This document shows positions 11,995-22,983 of a stretch of DNA of 64,000 nt, piece after piece. Numbering within the stretch: position 1 is the first letter of the stretch; each line of letters starts with the position of its first letter. The DNA lies in NCBI GenBank assembly GCA_003427395.1, contig BFEA01000125.1, positions 2,234,725 through 2,298,724 of the forward strand. The letters are read 5' to 3'. This DNA comes from Chara braunii. Taxonomy: Eukaryota; Streptophyta; Charophyceae; Charales; Characeae. A program made the translations under genes and the position numbers. Below the pieces are notes generated by a model that was given only the letters and a program-made list of their open reading frames with translations, was not told the DNA's origin and made no database searches.

Positions 11995-13105
11995 AACCTC
12001 ACGCTACTTATACGATTCAAAATGCTCTTCTCAAACTTAAGAAGGGTTATGGAGGCAAATAACTTAAAGGTAAGTAAACTCAAGTCGGCTCGTCATGACT
12101 TTCCAACTTGCCGATCATCACATCATCTAGCCACTACTGCCTTGAAGTTGGCAGATGGGTTGAGAGAGAGTTTTTTGAACGCGTTTGCGGATTTTATAGT
12201 TGTGAAGGAGGAAGTAGAAAACGGGAGATGGGGAAGAAGAAGGGGTCAAAGAGAGGAAAGAGGGGATTAGGATTATTCGCCTTGGGAAAGCCACATCGAT
12301 GCGCGCGAGTTCTTTGCATCCAATCATATCAATGACAGAGGATTAATCCTCCTTACAAGTTGTTGTCTGGTGGCTTGAAGGCTCTAAGAGAGGATCGATA
12401 AAGACTTCCAGTATGGAGACGAAGGCGGGAAGGGAAAGGAGGGCGAAGAACGATGCAACGCGGGACCAAGATCCAGATGAAGAGAGGAGGAAAAAAACAT
12501 GAATGCAAGAAGAGGGAATGAAAAACAGTTACAGATTAGAGGAAGAAGGTGCGAGAGGGAAAGGGTGAAGCGAGCTTGGCATACCACGGGAGGCGGGGAA
12601 ACATGCATACGCTCATCGTCGACGTAGAAACAAAAAGGCACCGGAAACAGTTATGTTTTGTCCAATCCAACTTTAAAACTAGTTCAAGATTTGAAAAATT
12701 CAAAAACAATGTCCATGCATGAAATCAGACGCCCGAGACCCCATGCCTGTTCAGATTCCTTAAGAAATCTCACCGAGCTTTCCAATATTGATTTGGGGAC
12801 ACTCGTATGCAAGAATGGACATGTCGGTGAAAAGTGCGCCCACAAATTCCAGAATTCCTAACTCTCGAACAAAATCGCTAGTGTGGTTATTCCCACATAA
12901 ATTCATAAAGCTTAAAGAAAAACAAAGAAAAATCCCGAGAAAACAAAATACTTTGAAGTGGGGAGGCCTCAACAACCATTGATTATGTGCATTACCCTTC
13001 TGCCAAAAATAAGGTACCCCAAAGCCCGTTAATGACCGAAAAGCAAAGAGTAGCACAACACGGGGCTTCAAAAGTTCGTTCAAGTACAAAAGTTGGCACA
13101 TCACA
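11995..13105 (-). repeat. 3' LTR of gypsy copy B (lower end uncertain)
   Basis: Reading the minus strand from 13,105, the LTR starts TGTGATG and matches the 5' LTR of copy B (from 33,584) over roughly the first 200-260 bp. It then matches the LTR of copy A, including a TAACTGTTTC-GGTGCC stretch near 12,650 and a promoter-like CAACTATAAAA-CCGC region at about 12,190-12,205. The proposed lower end is the word AACCTCACGC at 11,995-12,004, the reverse complement of the GTGAGGTT end seen in the other LTRs. That end is uncertain. Confidence 0.65.
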
Positions 13106-13373
13106 CAGGTGACATTTAAGGGGTTTGAAAATTATGTGATCTCCTGAAAGCATGCAGGTGTGTCTGCGAAGGCTGGTTTATACAAGGGATTATGTTGGAA
13201 AAATGGAAGAAGGGAGAGAGGAGGAGGAAGGAAGAGGAAGAAAAAACTAAAAATGGCTATAGCCCAACGTATCAACAAGCAAAGGAAAACACGTGGCACC
13301 AGGTTGAAGTGACGTTGATCGACACAGTAAACCATCCGAGTCGGGGTTGATGCCCGATATGTTGACGTGAACT

Positions 13374-13991
13374 TCAGTTGCAATATTTTCGCGAAGTTGT
13401 TGCTATCATCCCTTGGCGACAATCTTTTGCACGTGCAGCGAGGATTGAGATCTTGAATGTCTGGTTGGACTGATACTCTGCCCTATCATAATTAACGAGA
13501 AATGGGAAAGGCGGCAGCTGAGGCCATTGTGACGGGAGTGGTGGAAAGTGATCGCTTGGTTCATCGTCGAGATCGACGAAGTGAACGCTCTGGTGGCCAA
13601 GGGAGAATCGATGATTGGGATGGGGAAGGGAGGCGAGGTATTCACGGTAGAGGGTGGGGATCGTGCGTAGGGTATTGTCGAACAAGGACTCATAATCTTG
13701 CATTGCAGGGAAGGTTCCGAAGATGATGCAATACATCTCCATGTGGTTGTAATGCGTCCACACGATGCTGAAGAGGGGGATATTCAGGAGAAAAGAGGAG
13801 GAATAAGATTGCACTTCGCACAACAGACAGACTGAATGGTGGCGATAAAAAAGTTGGTCGGCGAAGATGCGGAAGTCAAGGAGAAATTGATGCGGGGGAG
13901 TGGAGAAAAGGAAAAGTAATCTAGAGGATAGCAGAAGATGAGACATGGACAGAGCGCTCGAGCGGGGAGCGGGACGAGAGAAGGTTAACAA
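13374..13991 (-). pseudogene. Gypsy copy B 3'-terminal ORF (ORF5 homologue)
   Basis: The open frame of about 205 codons is homologous to copy A ORF5 (46,025-46,672). The shared core is best seen around YREYLASLP here and YRDYLASLP in copy A, preceded in both by an EMYC/EVYC motif. It sits directly upstream of the 3' LTR, as in copy A. Function is unknown: I see no clear transmembrane segment, zinc finger or catalytic motif. Conservation of position and sequence in two old copies suggests it was a real gene of the element. The C-terminal part is diverged, and a foldback repeat lies just upstream of the coding start. Confidence 0.6.
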
Positions 13992-14020
13992 CAGTTGTTC
14001 TTTTCATCACCACTTCAAGA

Positions 14021-14201
14021 CACCCTTCACCACTTCAGGATGCAGCCTGCCTAAACAGGTGGTTTTCAGGGTCTTCGGACCTTTCACCACTTCAGGACCA
14101 TTCGGGTCTGAAAATCATGAATGGTCCTGAAGTGGTGAAAGCTCCGAAGACCTTGAAAACCACCTGTTTAGGCAGGCTGCATCCTCAAGTGGTGAAGGGT
14201 G
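14021..14201. repeat. Foldback element with 83-bp near-perfect arms
   Basis: Arms 14,021-14,103 and 14,119-14,201 are reverse complements with only three mismatches by my count, separated by a 15-nt loop. Transcribed, this gives one long hairpin of the type processed into small RNAs, or it is a foldback/MITE-like element. It lies within the 3' part of gypsy copy B. Confidence 0.85.
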
Positions 14202-14410
14202 GTTTTCATGGTCTTCGGACCTTTCACCACTTCAGGACCATTCAGGATTTTCGGGCTGCCCAAAACTCTCACTTGAGCACTTCAGGACACCCTTCACCAC
14301 TTCAGGATGAAACCTGCCTAAACAAGTGGTTTTTAGGGTCTTCGGACCTTTCACCACTTCAGGACCATTCAGGATTTTCAGACTGCCCAAAACTCTCACT
14401 TCAGAATTTT
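14202..14410 (+). repeat. Two direct partial copies of the foldback arm
   Basis: The arm sequence (TTCACCACTTCAGGA, GTCTTCGGACC, CAGGATTTTC) recurs twice more in direct orientation with a period of about 120 bp. Each copy ends in GCCCAAAACTCTCACTT. It probably arose by tandem duplication after insertion. Confidence 0.75.
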
Positions 14411-14632
14411 CATTCCTGAATTTTCCGCTACCCGATAACCGCTTGTGAGCAGGACAAGGCCAAACCGAGGAGGGGACGACAAAGGAGGGAGATGGTGAGC
14501 AAGATCGACAACATCGGCGGGAGGATATTGCGCATTTGTAGCGGTTAGTTGTTTTTCCTTTGGAGGCTCATGATTCTGTGCAGAATCCGTTGGTTTGGCT
14601 AGCCGCAAACTCGCTAGGGGCGCTTCATGATA

Positions 14633-14815
14633 TTATGGATGAGACAACTCTTTGTGCTGCTCCGTTGATGACTCGTCTTCCTCTTCAAACATGAACTCGG
14701 CTTCTGCTTCTTCGTTTTCTTCGTCCTTGTCTTGGTCGGGAAGCACTATTGGCTTGGGGTCGTCGTTTGATGGTCGAAAAACACTATTTGCTGGGAAGCA
14801 CGATGAGTCGTCCAT
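14633..14815 (-). pseudogene. Acidic ORF remnant of gypsy copy B (ORF4-like)
   Basis: Short minus-strand frame rich in Asp, Glu and Ser (DKDEENEEAEAEF and similar). Its place in the element matches the acidic C-terminus of copy A ORF4, which ends in a DDDEEEDDD run. No catalytic motif. Assignment rests on position and composition only. Confidence 0.35.
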
Positions 14816-14999
14816 AAATCCACCAGTTTTTAGCTATTAGGAGAGATTTCGTCTACGTCCATCCATGTGGTTGGATCGTGCACGTTCAGGAACTTCCCCG
14901 GTTCTTTCTTGCAACCCGCCCAAATAACCATAGGCGTTAGCGTTCGCTCCAAGGTCACCGGTTCCTCGTAAGCGAATCAAGTCCAATTATACCACTAAA

Positions 15000-15494
15000 A
15001 TGGTTGCAGAACCATCAACCATAATCCCATGCCCGATCAGTCTGTTTACGCTTCTCTAAATGACAATTGATCCACCGATAGTCTCGAGATCATTCGGTGG
15101 CCCAAAGTTTACCATGTATAGGCTTCTAATGACTTACTAACTAATTTTATCACCAGGGTATTGTCCGTCCAGACTTTGACGTGTCGATATTTCTCATCAT
15201 AAGTGGGTCCATAAGTTCTAACGGCTTCAAAACGTGCTTTTGTCGGGTACTTGCCTGTGCGACACAGTGAGCATTTTCATGCTTCACTAAGCATTCAACG
15301 AGATTAACATACGCGGCGCAGTCTACCCAGCTAACATATCCCAATTTGTGGGGATAAAAACCCACTTCGTAAACTCGAAAAATGCACGTGCAAAAATAAC
15401 AGAATTTGCCAGGAAGGTGCGAAAAGAACGAGGGGTCGGGTATTTGAGAGGGGGTGGAGTAATCATGGTGAAAAGAGGGGCAACCATCGCGCAT
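15000..15494 (-). pseudogene. Gypsy copy B PHD-integrase ORF, N-terminal fragment
   Basis: Homologous to the start of the copy A PHD-integrase ORF. The FCYFCTC motif matches FRYFCTC, and WVDCAAYVN matches WVECATCVN, so the PHD finger has lost a Cys (C to Y) here. After a frame disruption near 15,150 the word RDYRWIN is still readable at about 15,055, as in copy A. The catalytic core (DDE region) expected next is absent; sequence resembling the 3' end of the element follows, so a deletion removed most of the integrase. Confidence 0.65.
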
Positions 15495-15892
15495 GAGTGA
15501 AGGTTCAGACCTTCTGAAGAATCTTCATCTCACTGTACTTAGGCTCGTTCGTTGGTTCTGATCGTTCCACGGGATTACTTCTTCGTTCATAGGAACTTTG
15601 TCAAACTGATGCGGACGCGTCAATTCGTCCGCGTTCCTATATCGTTCGTGCTTTCGGTGTCGGATCTATCTAAAAAAAAAAACTCAATAAAAAGATTCCT
15701 CGTTGTGAATCTGTGACAAAACTATAAACAAATGGTTGTTTGTTTGTTGAAAAAACATTCACGTCTGACTCGCCAGAGTTAAAAATTTTGGTTTATGTTG
15801 TGTTTCCTATATTTGTTTCCACTCTGCGCCAAGTCTCCAGAGGTTCGCTAGAGGCTGCAAAATTCCTTGAACTTCAGTTGAGAGTTTTGTCT

Positions 15893-16126
15893 TCAGATTA
15901 CAAACCAACTCTGCAATGTGGTGGCACATCGCCCCATAATACCCGAGTAATCTTTGGATTTCTTCAGAGCCAGAAGTGGCTCGTGGTCCGTAACGAAAGT
16001 GAACTTACAGTCGTATAAGTACACTAAGAAGTAACTGATACCCCAGAGAGCAAGAAACCACACCCATGCGGGCACTGAGCAGTTCCTTTTGCAAGCAAGT
16101 AAAATCTTGGAAGCATACTCCGCCAC
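15893..16126 (-). pseudogene. Gypsy copy B RNase H, C-terminal part
   Basis: Minus-strand frame with AEYAS, LACKRN, LWGIS, VTDHEPL and LKKSKDYSG, each matching the copy A RNase H domain (42,765-42,976). Its upstream continuation is interrupted at 16,127 by HPX-1 and resumes as a 52-bp piece at 23,370-23,421. Confidence 0.8.
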
Positions 16127-16520
16127 GTTGTCGAGCGCATCGGTCCCTCAAAGGGGACCCTCCTGGCGTCGTCACACTGGATTTTGCAGGACTTCGTCGT
16201 AAAGCATTGTCGCTCCAGCCGAGTGCATCGGCCATACCTTTCACGAACCTCTACGACAAGATAGAGTCATGCGAGGTACAACTTACCTCCACCCGCGGGA
16301 GTTGTCAATATCCCCTAGGTGGGTGTATCCCTGTCGAGCTACCGAACCACATGTGAAAGATTTTCGTATGCAATCGCAGAGGTGGCCCGACCGAGGGCGT
16401 TTCTCATTCGTTGTAACATAGAGGGTATGCGCATTTAATGCCCGAATCAGACCCGTATGTGAATTGTCGTCTGGGGCGATGATCTCTCGAACGCAACCCT
16501 ATGCCGGTCGATTAGGACGG
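16127..16520 (-). repeat. P block copy 4 (3' end of HPX-1)
   Basis: Minus-strand copy. Terminal hairpin GGTCCC/GGGACC (16,142-16,147 with 16,154-16,159), a second hairpin CTCTA/TAGAG (16,249-16,253 with 16,262-16,266), and the TTGACAA-loop hairpin around 16,290-16,320 with a CCACC/GGTGG-type stem. The unit ends in GATGCGCTCGACAAC on the minus strand, immediately against RNase H sequence. Confidence 0.7.
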
Positions 16521-17029
16521 TCAAATATAACCATGCGATACATTTTTGCATAACCAAAAACAAAAATCAAAGTTCATAAATAATTGCGCCTAGTTCATTT
16601 TTCCATACTCGACCTATAACATTAACTGAATGATTTAGACGAGTATCGAGCGAGAAACTCTGAATAAATATTGAGGTTACGTAGGTATTAGTCATATCGA
16701 CTGGTCATGCTTGAATACGTAAGCAGTCAGAGTCGTTGTGATGACGTAGTATGTAGTACCCATAATTACGAGGCCCTTACTGGTCTCGGGGCTCCCCTTC
16801 AACACTCAAGTATCAGTTGACACGTGCCTTGAGGGGTTAATCTTTCAACGCTAGACAACCGCTAAGGCGATTCAGAACCACACCCTCTTCTGCACCCTGC
16901 GGAGAGTGGGTGGTAGACAATCTCAAGCCTGTCATGACAGTCGGTGCTTATGATCCTAAGCGACGATTGTCAGGACAGACTTGCTCATGTTTACCACCCA
17001 ATCTCCGCTTATGGCGCTTATGGCCCTGT

Positions 17030-17540
17030 CAAACTCTCAATGATCCTAAAAATGTTATAACTCCTCTATATTTCATGAAATTTTGGCAACGCTTCCCGTA
17101 GGAAAAGTGTCTTTATATAATTTATATAAGACTGAAGTAGGCTCCCCAGATTTGTACTAAGCCAAATATGCATCTGGGAAAATCATGAATTCTACCAAGA
17201 CGAAATTTAACTAACTCTTTAAATTTGTAGAAATTTCAGCAGCACTTCCTGTAGAAAAATATATTTTCAAAATTTATACATGGCTAAATACAAAATTTTA
17301 AATTAATCATGAGCTCATAAAATCAATTTTGTCTAACTCCCCGAATTAGCAAAAATTTGGGCAGCATATCCTTTAGAGAAGTTGGTTTTTCAGATTTATA
17401 TCAGGTCAAGTATGAAATCTGACAAAAGTTAAACTTTTGAAAAAGACAAAATAAATATTTGACTAACTCTTTTGATTTGTAGAAATTTCAGCAGCGCTTC
17501 CCGTAGGGAAAGTACCCTTCCAAAATTTATACAAAGCCAA
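17030..17540 (-). repeat. 125-nt tandem repeats of HPX-1 (about 4 units)
   Basis: Each unit contains TTTGTAGAAATTTC, GCAGCGCTTCCCGTAGGGAAAG and an A/T-rich TTTATACAAAGCC tail (plus-strand reading) in variant form, with units near 17,090, 17,240, 17,365 and 17,490. The TTCC-CGTA-GGAA core is itself a small hairpin. HPX-2 has three to four matching units at 24,215-24,620. Confidence 0.7.
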
Positions 17541-17835
17541 TTATTATAAATAAATATATCTAAAAAAATATTAAAATTGAACTAAGTAAAATAAACTTAA
17601 CTCATAAAATACAAGAATTGAACTAACTTATACAACTCAAACACAAGACGAGCATCTAAAGCAACTACCTATCAAAGCTAAAACTTCGAACAAGTAGAGC
17701 TCATACTCAACCCCATGGACGTCCATACGAGAACGAGTAAGTACTTTCACCAATTTCCGAAGTTGTTTTCACACGAGTAGTTCACCATCTTTCAGTTAAG
17801 TAAAACCCCAACACTTCAACTTACATATGGCATAA

Positions 17836-18518
17836 AAAGGTTAAGTCAAACCGAAGCCACATTGCTTAACCTTTGTTTGTGTATACACAAAACAGAAGGC
17901 ACCACTACTTCTTTCTTCTTTAGGTAGTTAGCTAGACCAAACCGAAGCCATATTGTCTAGCCATGCCAAGTGTTTAATATCCAAATTTATAATAACTCTC
18001 TGAACCTTTTAATTTTTTAAAGACTAAGACTGAGCCAAACCGAAGCCACATTGTTCAATCTGCCTTAAAATACCTTTATTATATTCTTAATTCAATATTT
18101 TTTCCCCCTTTTTGTGATAGGCTATAATCAGACCAAACCGAAGCCACATTATCTGACTAACCTGTTCAATAATAAGAATCTAATACATATATATATAATC
18201 ATAGTTTCAGGTTTCTTTTTATGTACGTGACTTCAGACTAAGCCAAACTGAAGCCACATTGCTTAGTCCTCCATCCAAACCTCTCTCGGAAAAAATAAGT
18301 AATTGGATCTGATTGAATCCACATTACCCAACTCTTAAACCCTTTCAATAGGCAAATCATCATAAAACAACAACCAGGTCTGACCGAAGTCACATTGCCT
18401 GACTTTTTAGATAACAACTTACATGGGTACGACAATTAGACTGAAGCCACATTGTCTGACTGTCAGAAAAATAGACAATACGATAGCCAAGCCTGACCGG
18501 AGCTACATTGTTTGGCTA
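17836..18518 (-). repeat. HPX-1 hairpin array: nine stem-loops, constant loop
   Basis: Nine stem-loops share the loop CAAACCGAAGCCACATT (plus-strand reading; small variants) but have different stems. Stems: 17,836-17,845 with 17,865-17,874 (10 bp perfect); 17,931-17,937 with 17,955-17,961 (7 bp perfect); 18,027-18,035 with 18,053-18,061 (7 Watson-Crick pairs plus one GU of 9); 18,128-18,132 with 18,152-18,156; 18,236-18,243 with 18,261-18,268 (8 bp perfect); 18,303-18,308 with 18,326-18,331 (weaker); 18,375-18,379 with 18,397-18,401; 18,431-18,441 with 18,454-18,464 (10 of 11, shortened loop); 18,484-18,492 with 18,510-18,518 (9 with one GU). Spacing is 55-110 nt. The spacers align with those of HPX-2, but the loops do not. 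Confidence 0.85.
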
Positions 18519-18799
18519 AAAAAAGAAACAAAAATAAACAAAAATGACTCAATCAATGCAAGTAAAATCACCTTCCTCCCATTTTCCCCTAGTGCACTCC
18601 CGTTATAATTTGATTTCAGACACACAAAGAAAAAAAACTGAAATTTGCGCATGCATTCCTTTAGTTTATTCTAACTTAGTTCAGAAAAGTCAAACATAAA
18701 GTCTTTAGGGAAGCATTGAGTATAGTCAGGGGTCCATAGAGAGACTTACTCATAAGAATTTTACTAGGGGTTTATAGAGGGAGTCGAAAGGTTACCACT

Positions 18800-18925
18800 C
18801 AGTTCCCTGCCTCCATAACTCCTCCTGAGTTCGCAGAGTTCCCACAATCGGTGGGCCGAATCCTCACAAAGTCTTGACGTGATCCTATGGGTTGCAATTC
18901 TGCCCGCCGCCTTCCTCTCGTTACC
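18800..18925 (-). repeat. Conserved HPX internal block
   Basis: This block (TTCCCTGCCTCCATA, CCCACAATCGGTGGGC, GGTTGCAATnCTGCC) is the best conserved stretch between HPX-1 and HPX-2 (25,905-26,025). It includes the hairpin CCCACaatcgGTGGG. No ORF. Function unknown. Confidence 0.7.
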
Positions 18926-20262
18926 ACACACTAAAGAAAGAGGGGGTTAAGACGCTCGAGATCCAAGGAAGGGACCAACTCAACTCACTGGAGAGGGTCT
19001 TGATACCTTCATGCGTCTGAGGGCCCCGCAATGGTGGCCAAGCCGTAGTGAGGATGATCAAATCGCGGCCAAGAATCAGTGTAACCAGCACTCTAAGAGT
19101 CCTTTACTTAGTAGCAATAACCCTTCTGCAGAAGCTCGGCTTATTCCCCCTTCAACTTTTATACACCTCTCTTTGACTAAGTTGTAGTTTCGTAGTTCAA
19201 ATAGCTTGTTTTCAAGAATAACGCACCTGCTCGTACTCCATTTAACAGCAGCAAGTTCAACCGGAGACCACACATACAACAATTCGTAAGCAATTCCTTA
19301 GTCAGGCTACTCAACCAAACACAACAAAAATGCATCAGGCATACCAACGGAGCGATCTCAAGGCAGTTCGCACTACCAGACCAGTAACAATACATTAGTC
19401 TCTGCGAGTGGCGAATATTCAACAGATTCAGCATCCAACAAACAGTAGCTCGGCCAACAACAACACTCATAAACTGTGCAAGCGGTAGTTCCTCGCTGTT
19501 TATAGACAACAATACTATACTGCAACAAAAATGGCACAACACGATCACGAATGCTCAGCCAATCCAACCCTCAAACAACAATAAGCACAGTAGCACCATT
19601 GATCTTGACAGAGGCGGCCCTCATGCTTAGTACTCCATTTAGCAGTAACTGCAGCCCTGAGGCAGGGATCATAGCAACCTGGGTTTTTACCTGTCAACGA
19701 AATTAACCACACAAATCGCTCCACTAACTAAGAACGGTTATGCACCACCACCCATAGACTCAAGAAAGAGCTATCAATCTGTCACTCTTTGCTATGCACA
19801 GAATTGTTGTGTTTGGACCTGGTGAGTTTCCCCACGTTGTAGTGATCGCTTGCCTCGCTTTTTGACCTCCTCTGCTCTTCCCCACTCCAGGAATGCATTT
19901 GGTCCTCATTCGGACCAAGTTCATTTAGTCGCTGCAGGGGAGAAGTTTGACGATGGGGGATCCGAATCGAGCATGCTCGATACCACGGCAGATGTTGACT
20001 CAACGATCAACCCAACCACTAGCAGAACGTCGGTCGAGATTACGAATGGCCTCGGCAGTGTCCAGAACTATGACGACCACAAGCACTACCTTCTCTGCGA
20101 CTATCTCCGAACGTATGGATATGGAAATGAATGTCCTACTAAGATACGGGAAGGTGCATGCACTCAATGCATCTTCACCACACGTGGTGAACGAGGACCC
20201 CCAGTTTCAGCTGATGAGTAACAGGTCCAAAATTGAAATTAGGGTTTGGGGGTGAAATTTTA

Positions 20263-20319
20263 TGTTTGTTTGTTTGTTTGTTTGTTTGTTTGTTTGTTTG
20301 TTTGTTTGTTTGTTTGTTT
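20263..20319. repeat. (GTTT)n microsatellite
   Basis: About 14 tetranucleotide units inside the part of HPX-1 that has no counterpart in HPX-2. Confidence 0.9.
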
Positions 20320-21468
20320 TTTATTGTTTTTGTCTTAGTTCAAGTTCAAGGTTGTTGTGCACCAAATTTTGTCTCATTTGGAGCATTGGAATTTCCTCTG
20401 ATAAGACCATTTCCAAAAACGCTGAAAATTCTGAAAATTCGTTGAATCCAAAACGTCATTCAAGTGCATTTTTGCCTTACTGTTTCACCTTGTTTTCTTT
20501 TGTTTCTTTTTTTCGTTTTTTTTTTTCATTTCTTTTTAATGGTTTGTTAATATGGTGTACACTCTATGGAATGAGGCAATTTTTGGTTAAAAAAGGTTTC
20601 TAGTTTTCTTATAAATAACATTAAAAAAACGCTGAAATTTTGGGTCTCCGTTAACCGACTCCCATCAGGTAAACCTTCTCCCTCTTCCTCTTGTCCGATC
20701 TGGTGCCAACTCTCTCTCTTCCCTTCACGTTTACCACACACCCGCTTCTTTCCCCTAGACCGAGTGCCACAACAATGAACTGAACTTCCACCAACTGAAA
20801 GCCCCCTACCTGAACGCACCAGCCTCGAGTGATAGCTCGACCACGTCGAGCACTTTGATGATAACGAAGACCCATGTCAATGCGATCGGGACGCGGAGCA
20901 TGACGGATGATGACGGTCTATGCTATGGTTATATTGACGACCCGTGGCTGGCCTCATGCTACTTCCACCGATAGGATGTACAAGATCGGAATGAATCCTC
21001 CGCTAGATCATGAAAGTATACGCGCTTTCAATCATCGGTTCAGCTCACGTCGTCACTTTTTAAAGGTAAGTATGTCAACGCTCTCTCTTACTCTGCGTCC
21101 ATTGTCCTGGCGTTGTCTGCCACTAACTGCTCACTATCTCCCGCTGACCGCTCGTTGTCTCCCGTTTCTAATCCTCCTATCCACGAGCAGCCCCTACCTG
21201 TCATATATCGGAATCTGCTCACGGGTATTAAAACCTAACGCCACAATCTGATTCGCCCTCCCTGAAAGCGTTGGACTCAACTTTTATTTTGTCGAAATCG
21301 GTTCAGAAATGACAAAGATCCTACAACTATCGCTCTCCTCCACCATAGCACCCGACTTTTCCTACATACATCATTTCTTACCTAACTTCGTCCCTATTAA
21401 TCTTATACTAATTCTAACTTCATATCTGAATTTGCCAGTCTAGGAAACCCCAATTTGCGTCCTTAGCT

Positions 21469-21494
21469 CACTCGATTTTGGCAAGAATCGAGTG
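21469..21494 (-). repeat. Covarying hairpin of HPX-1
   Basis: Stem CACTCGATT/AATCGAGTG, 9 bp perfect, 8-nt loop. The positional counterpart in HPX-2 (27,068-27,097) has a different 11-bp stem, also perfect, and also an 8-nt loop. Confidence 0.75.
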
Positions 21495-21627
21495 AATTAA
21501 GCGTTTTTTCTACTGCTCGATTCCCATCATTCTTTTTTGTCATATGCATCTGGCACAAAACTGCATCTAGGTTCATTCGATTAACATTCCGGTCAATGCC
21601 AAACTGCGCTCCAACTCAGCAGCTCAC

Positions 21628-21955
21628 CTCACACTATTTCGATCGATGATAGGATGAGCGGCACACCGTTCGACAGTTAAGTCTCCAACCCCGCGGTTGG
21701 ACTCACGCCATCTCCATCGATCGGATGAGCAACGCACAGTCCTACAGGCAGATCTTCACTCATGGTTTGCCTCACACTTCTTCCCTGGATAGCATGAGCA
21801 ATGCACAGTCCGACAGACAGATCTTCACTCACGGTTTGCCTCACGCTACTTCCTCCGACCGAATGAGCAACGCACCGGCCATCAGGTAAGTCCCCGATTT
21901 TGCCCGCCTCACGCTACTTCCTTCGAATGAATGAGCAACGCACCGACCGTCCCAG
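21628..21955 (+). repeat. 69-bp tandem array, five units
   Basis: Five units start with TCACnCTACTTCC or a variant and contain GGATGAGCAACGCAC, with a period of about 69 bp. The motif also occurs singly at 20,950 and at 3.67-4.08 kb. Absent from HPX-2. Confidence 0.75.
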
Positions 21956-22943
21956 TTATCCTAAGGAGAACTTCGGATGGGACAGGCACCCAGACGGCTC
22001 GATTTAGTCTTTCGCCCCTATTCCCAAGTCCGATGAACGATTTGCACGTCAATATCATTGCGAGCCTCCTGCTTAGCGCCTCTGGCCTTGGCCAGTACCA
22101 AACTGCTCACTAACCCAGACACCACAAAGGGTGTCAATTGATGCAAACAGCAGGACAGTGGCCATGAAAGTCGACATCCTCTAAGGAGTGAGTAGCAACT
22201 CACTTGCTGAATCAATCAGCCCGACGCCTGGTCGAGTAGGAGGGCGCGGGCCTGTTGCGATGCCTGCAGGGTGAGCTAAGGTGGAGCGGGTCTTGGTGCA
22301 GATCTTGGTGGTGGTAGCAAATATCCCAACGGGAACTTTGAAGACCGAAGTCGAGGAGGTCCCATGTGAGCGGTTAGGTACTCAGCACAACTGTGGTCCT
22401 CCTCCACTGTGCTCTGGGCCGTCTCGCTTAGGCTTAGCCCGCCATTCCCTTGCGTCGCAGCGGGTATGCTCACACTCAAACTTCTCACAGCAGATCATCG
22501 GGCGGCAGATGGTGCACCCGCAGAAGGTTCCCACCGCTCAAGTTTCTTCAACCTCGCAGGCCGAATCACCTTCTGGCTCGCATGCACGCTGAACTCTTCG
22601 GCCCGTGTTTCAATCAATTCATGGGCGTATCAGCTGAACCACGCCCTGTCTTAGTACCGGTGTCGGAAATGGTTTTCAATAACGAAAAAATATATATATA
22701 TATACAATAATGAATTAAAAAAAAAAAAAAAGGATGTGGGATTGGAAAAGAGAGGGGACCGTTAGCACCCTCCCTTTTGGTCTTGCCTATCGGGTCCATT
22801 GTCTCGATTGGTCAACAAAAACGAGGAGGATAGCCCTGCCAAACCCTGGACCCCTCAATTCCCTTCATAATGTTTTCTTCTCCCTCGTCGCAGATTCCCG
22901 TCCTCGATCCCCAAACCTGCTGCTCGAAAGTTCAACACCGTAA

Positions 22944-22983
22944 CCGATAGTGCTATGCCCAAGGTTGGCATTGGCACTATCGG
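22944..22983 (-). repeat. Long hairpin in the HPX-1 5' block
   Basis: Outer stem CCGATAGTGC/GCACTATCGG (10 bp) and inner stem ATGCC/GGCAT. The HPX-2 counterpart (28,460-28,485) forms TGCTAGGC/GCCTAGCA. The inner stem differs in both strands, so pairing is kept while sequence changes. Confidence 0.75.

Noticed and set aside
19850-20221. 123-codon ORF inside HPX-1
   Set aside because: No ATG in good context, no recognisable domain, and not found in HPX-2.
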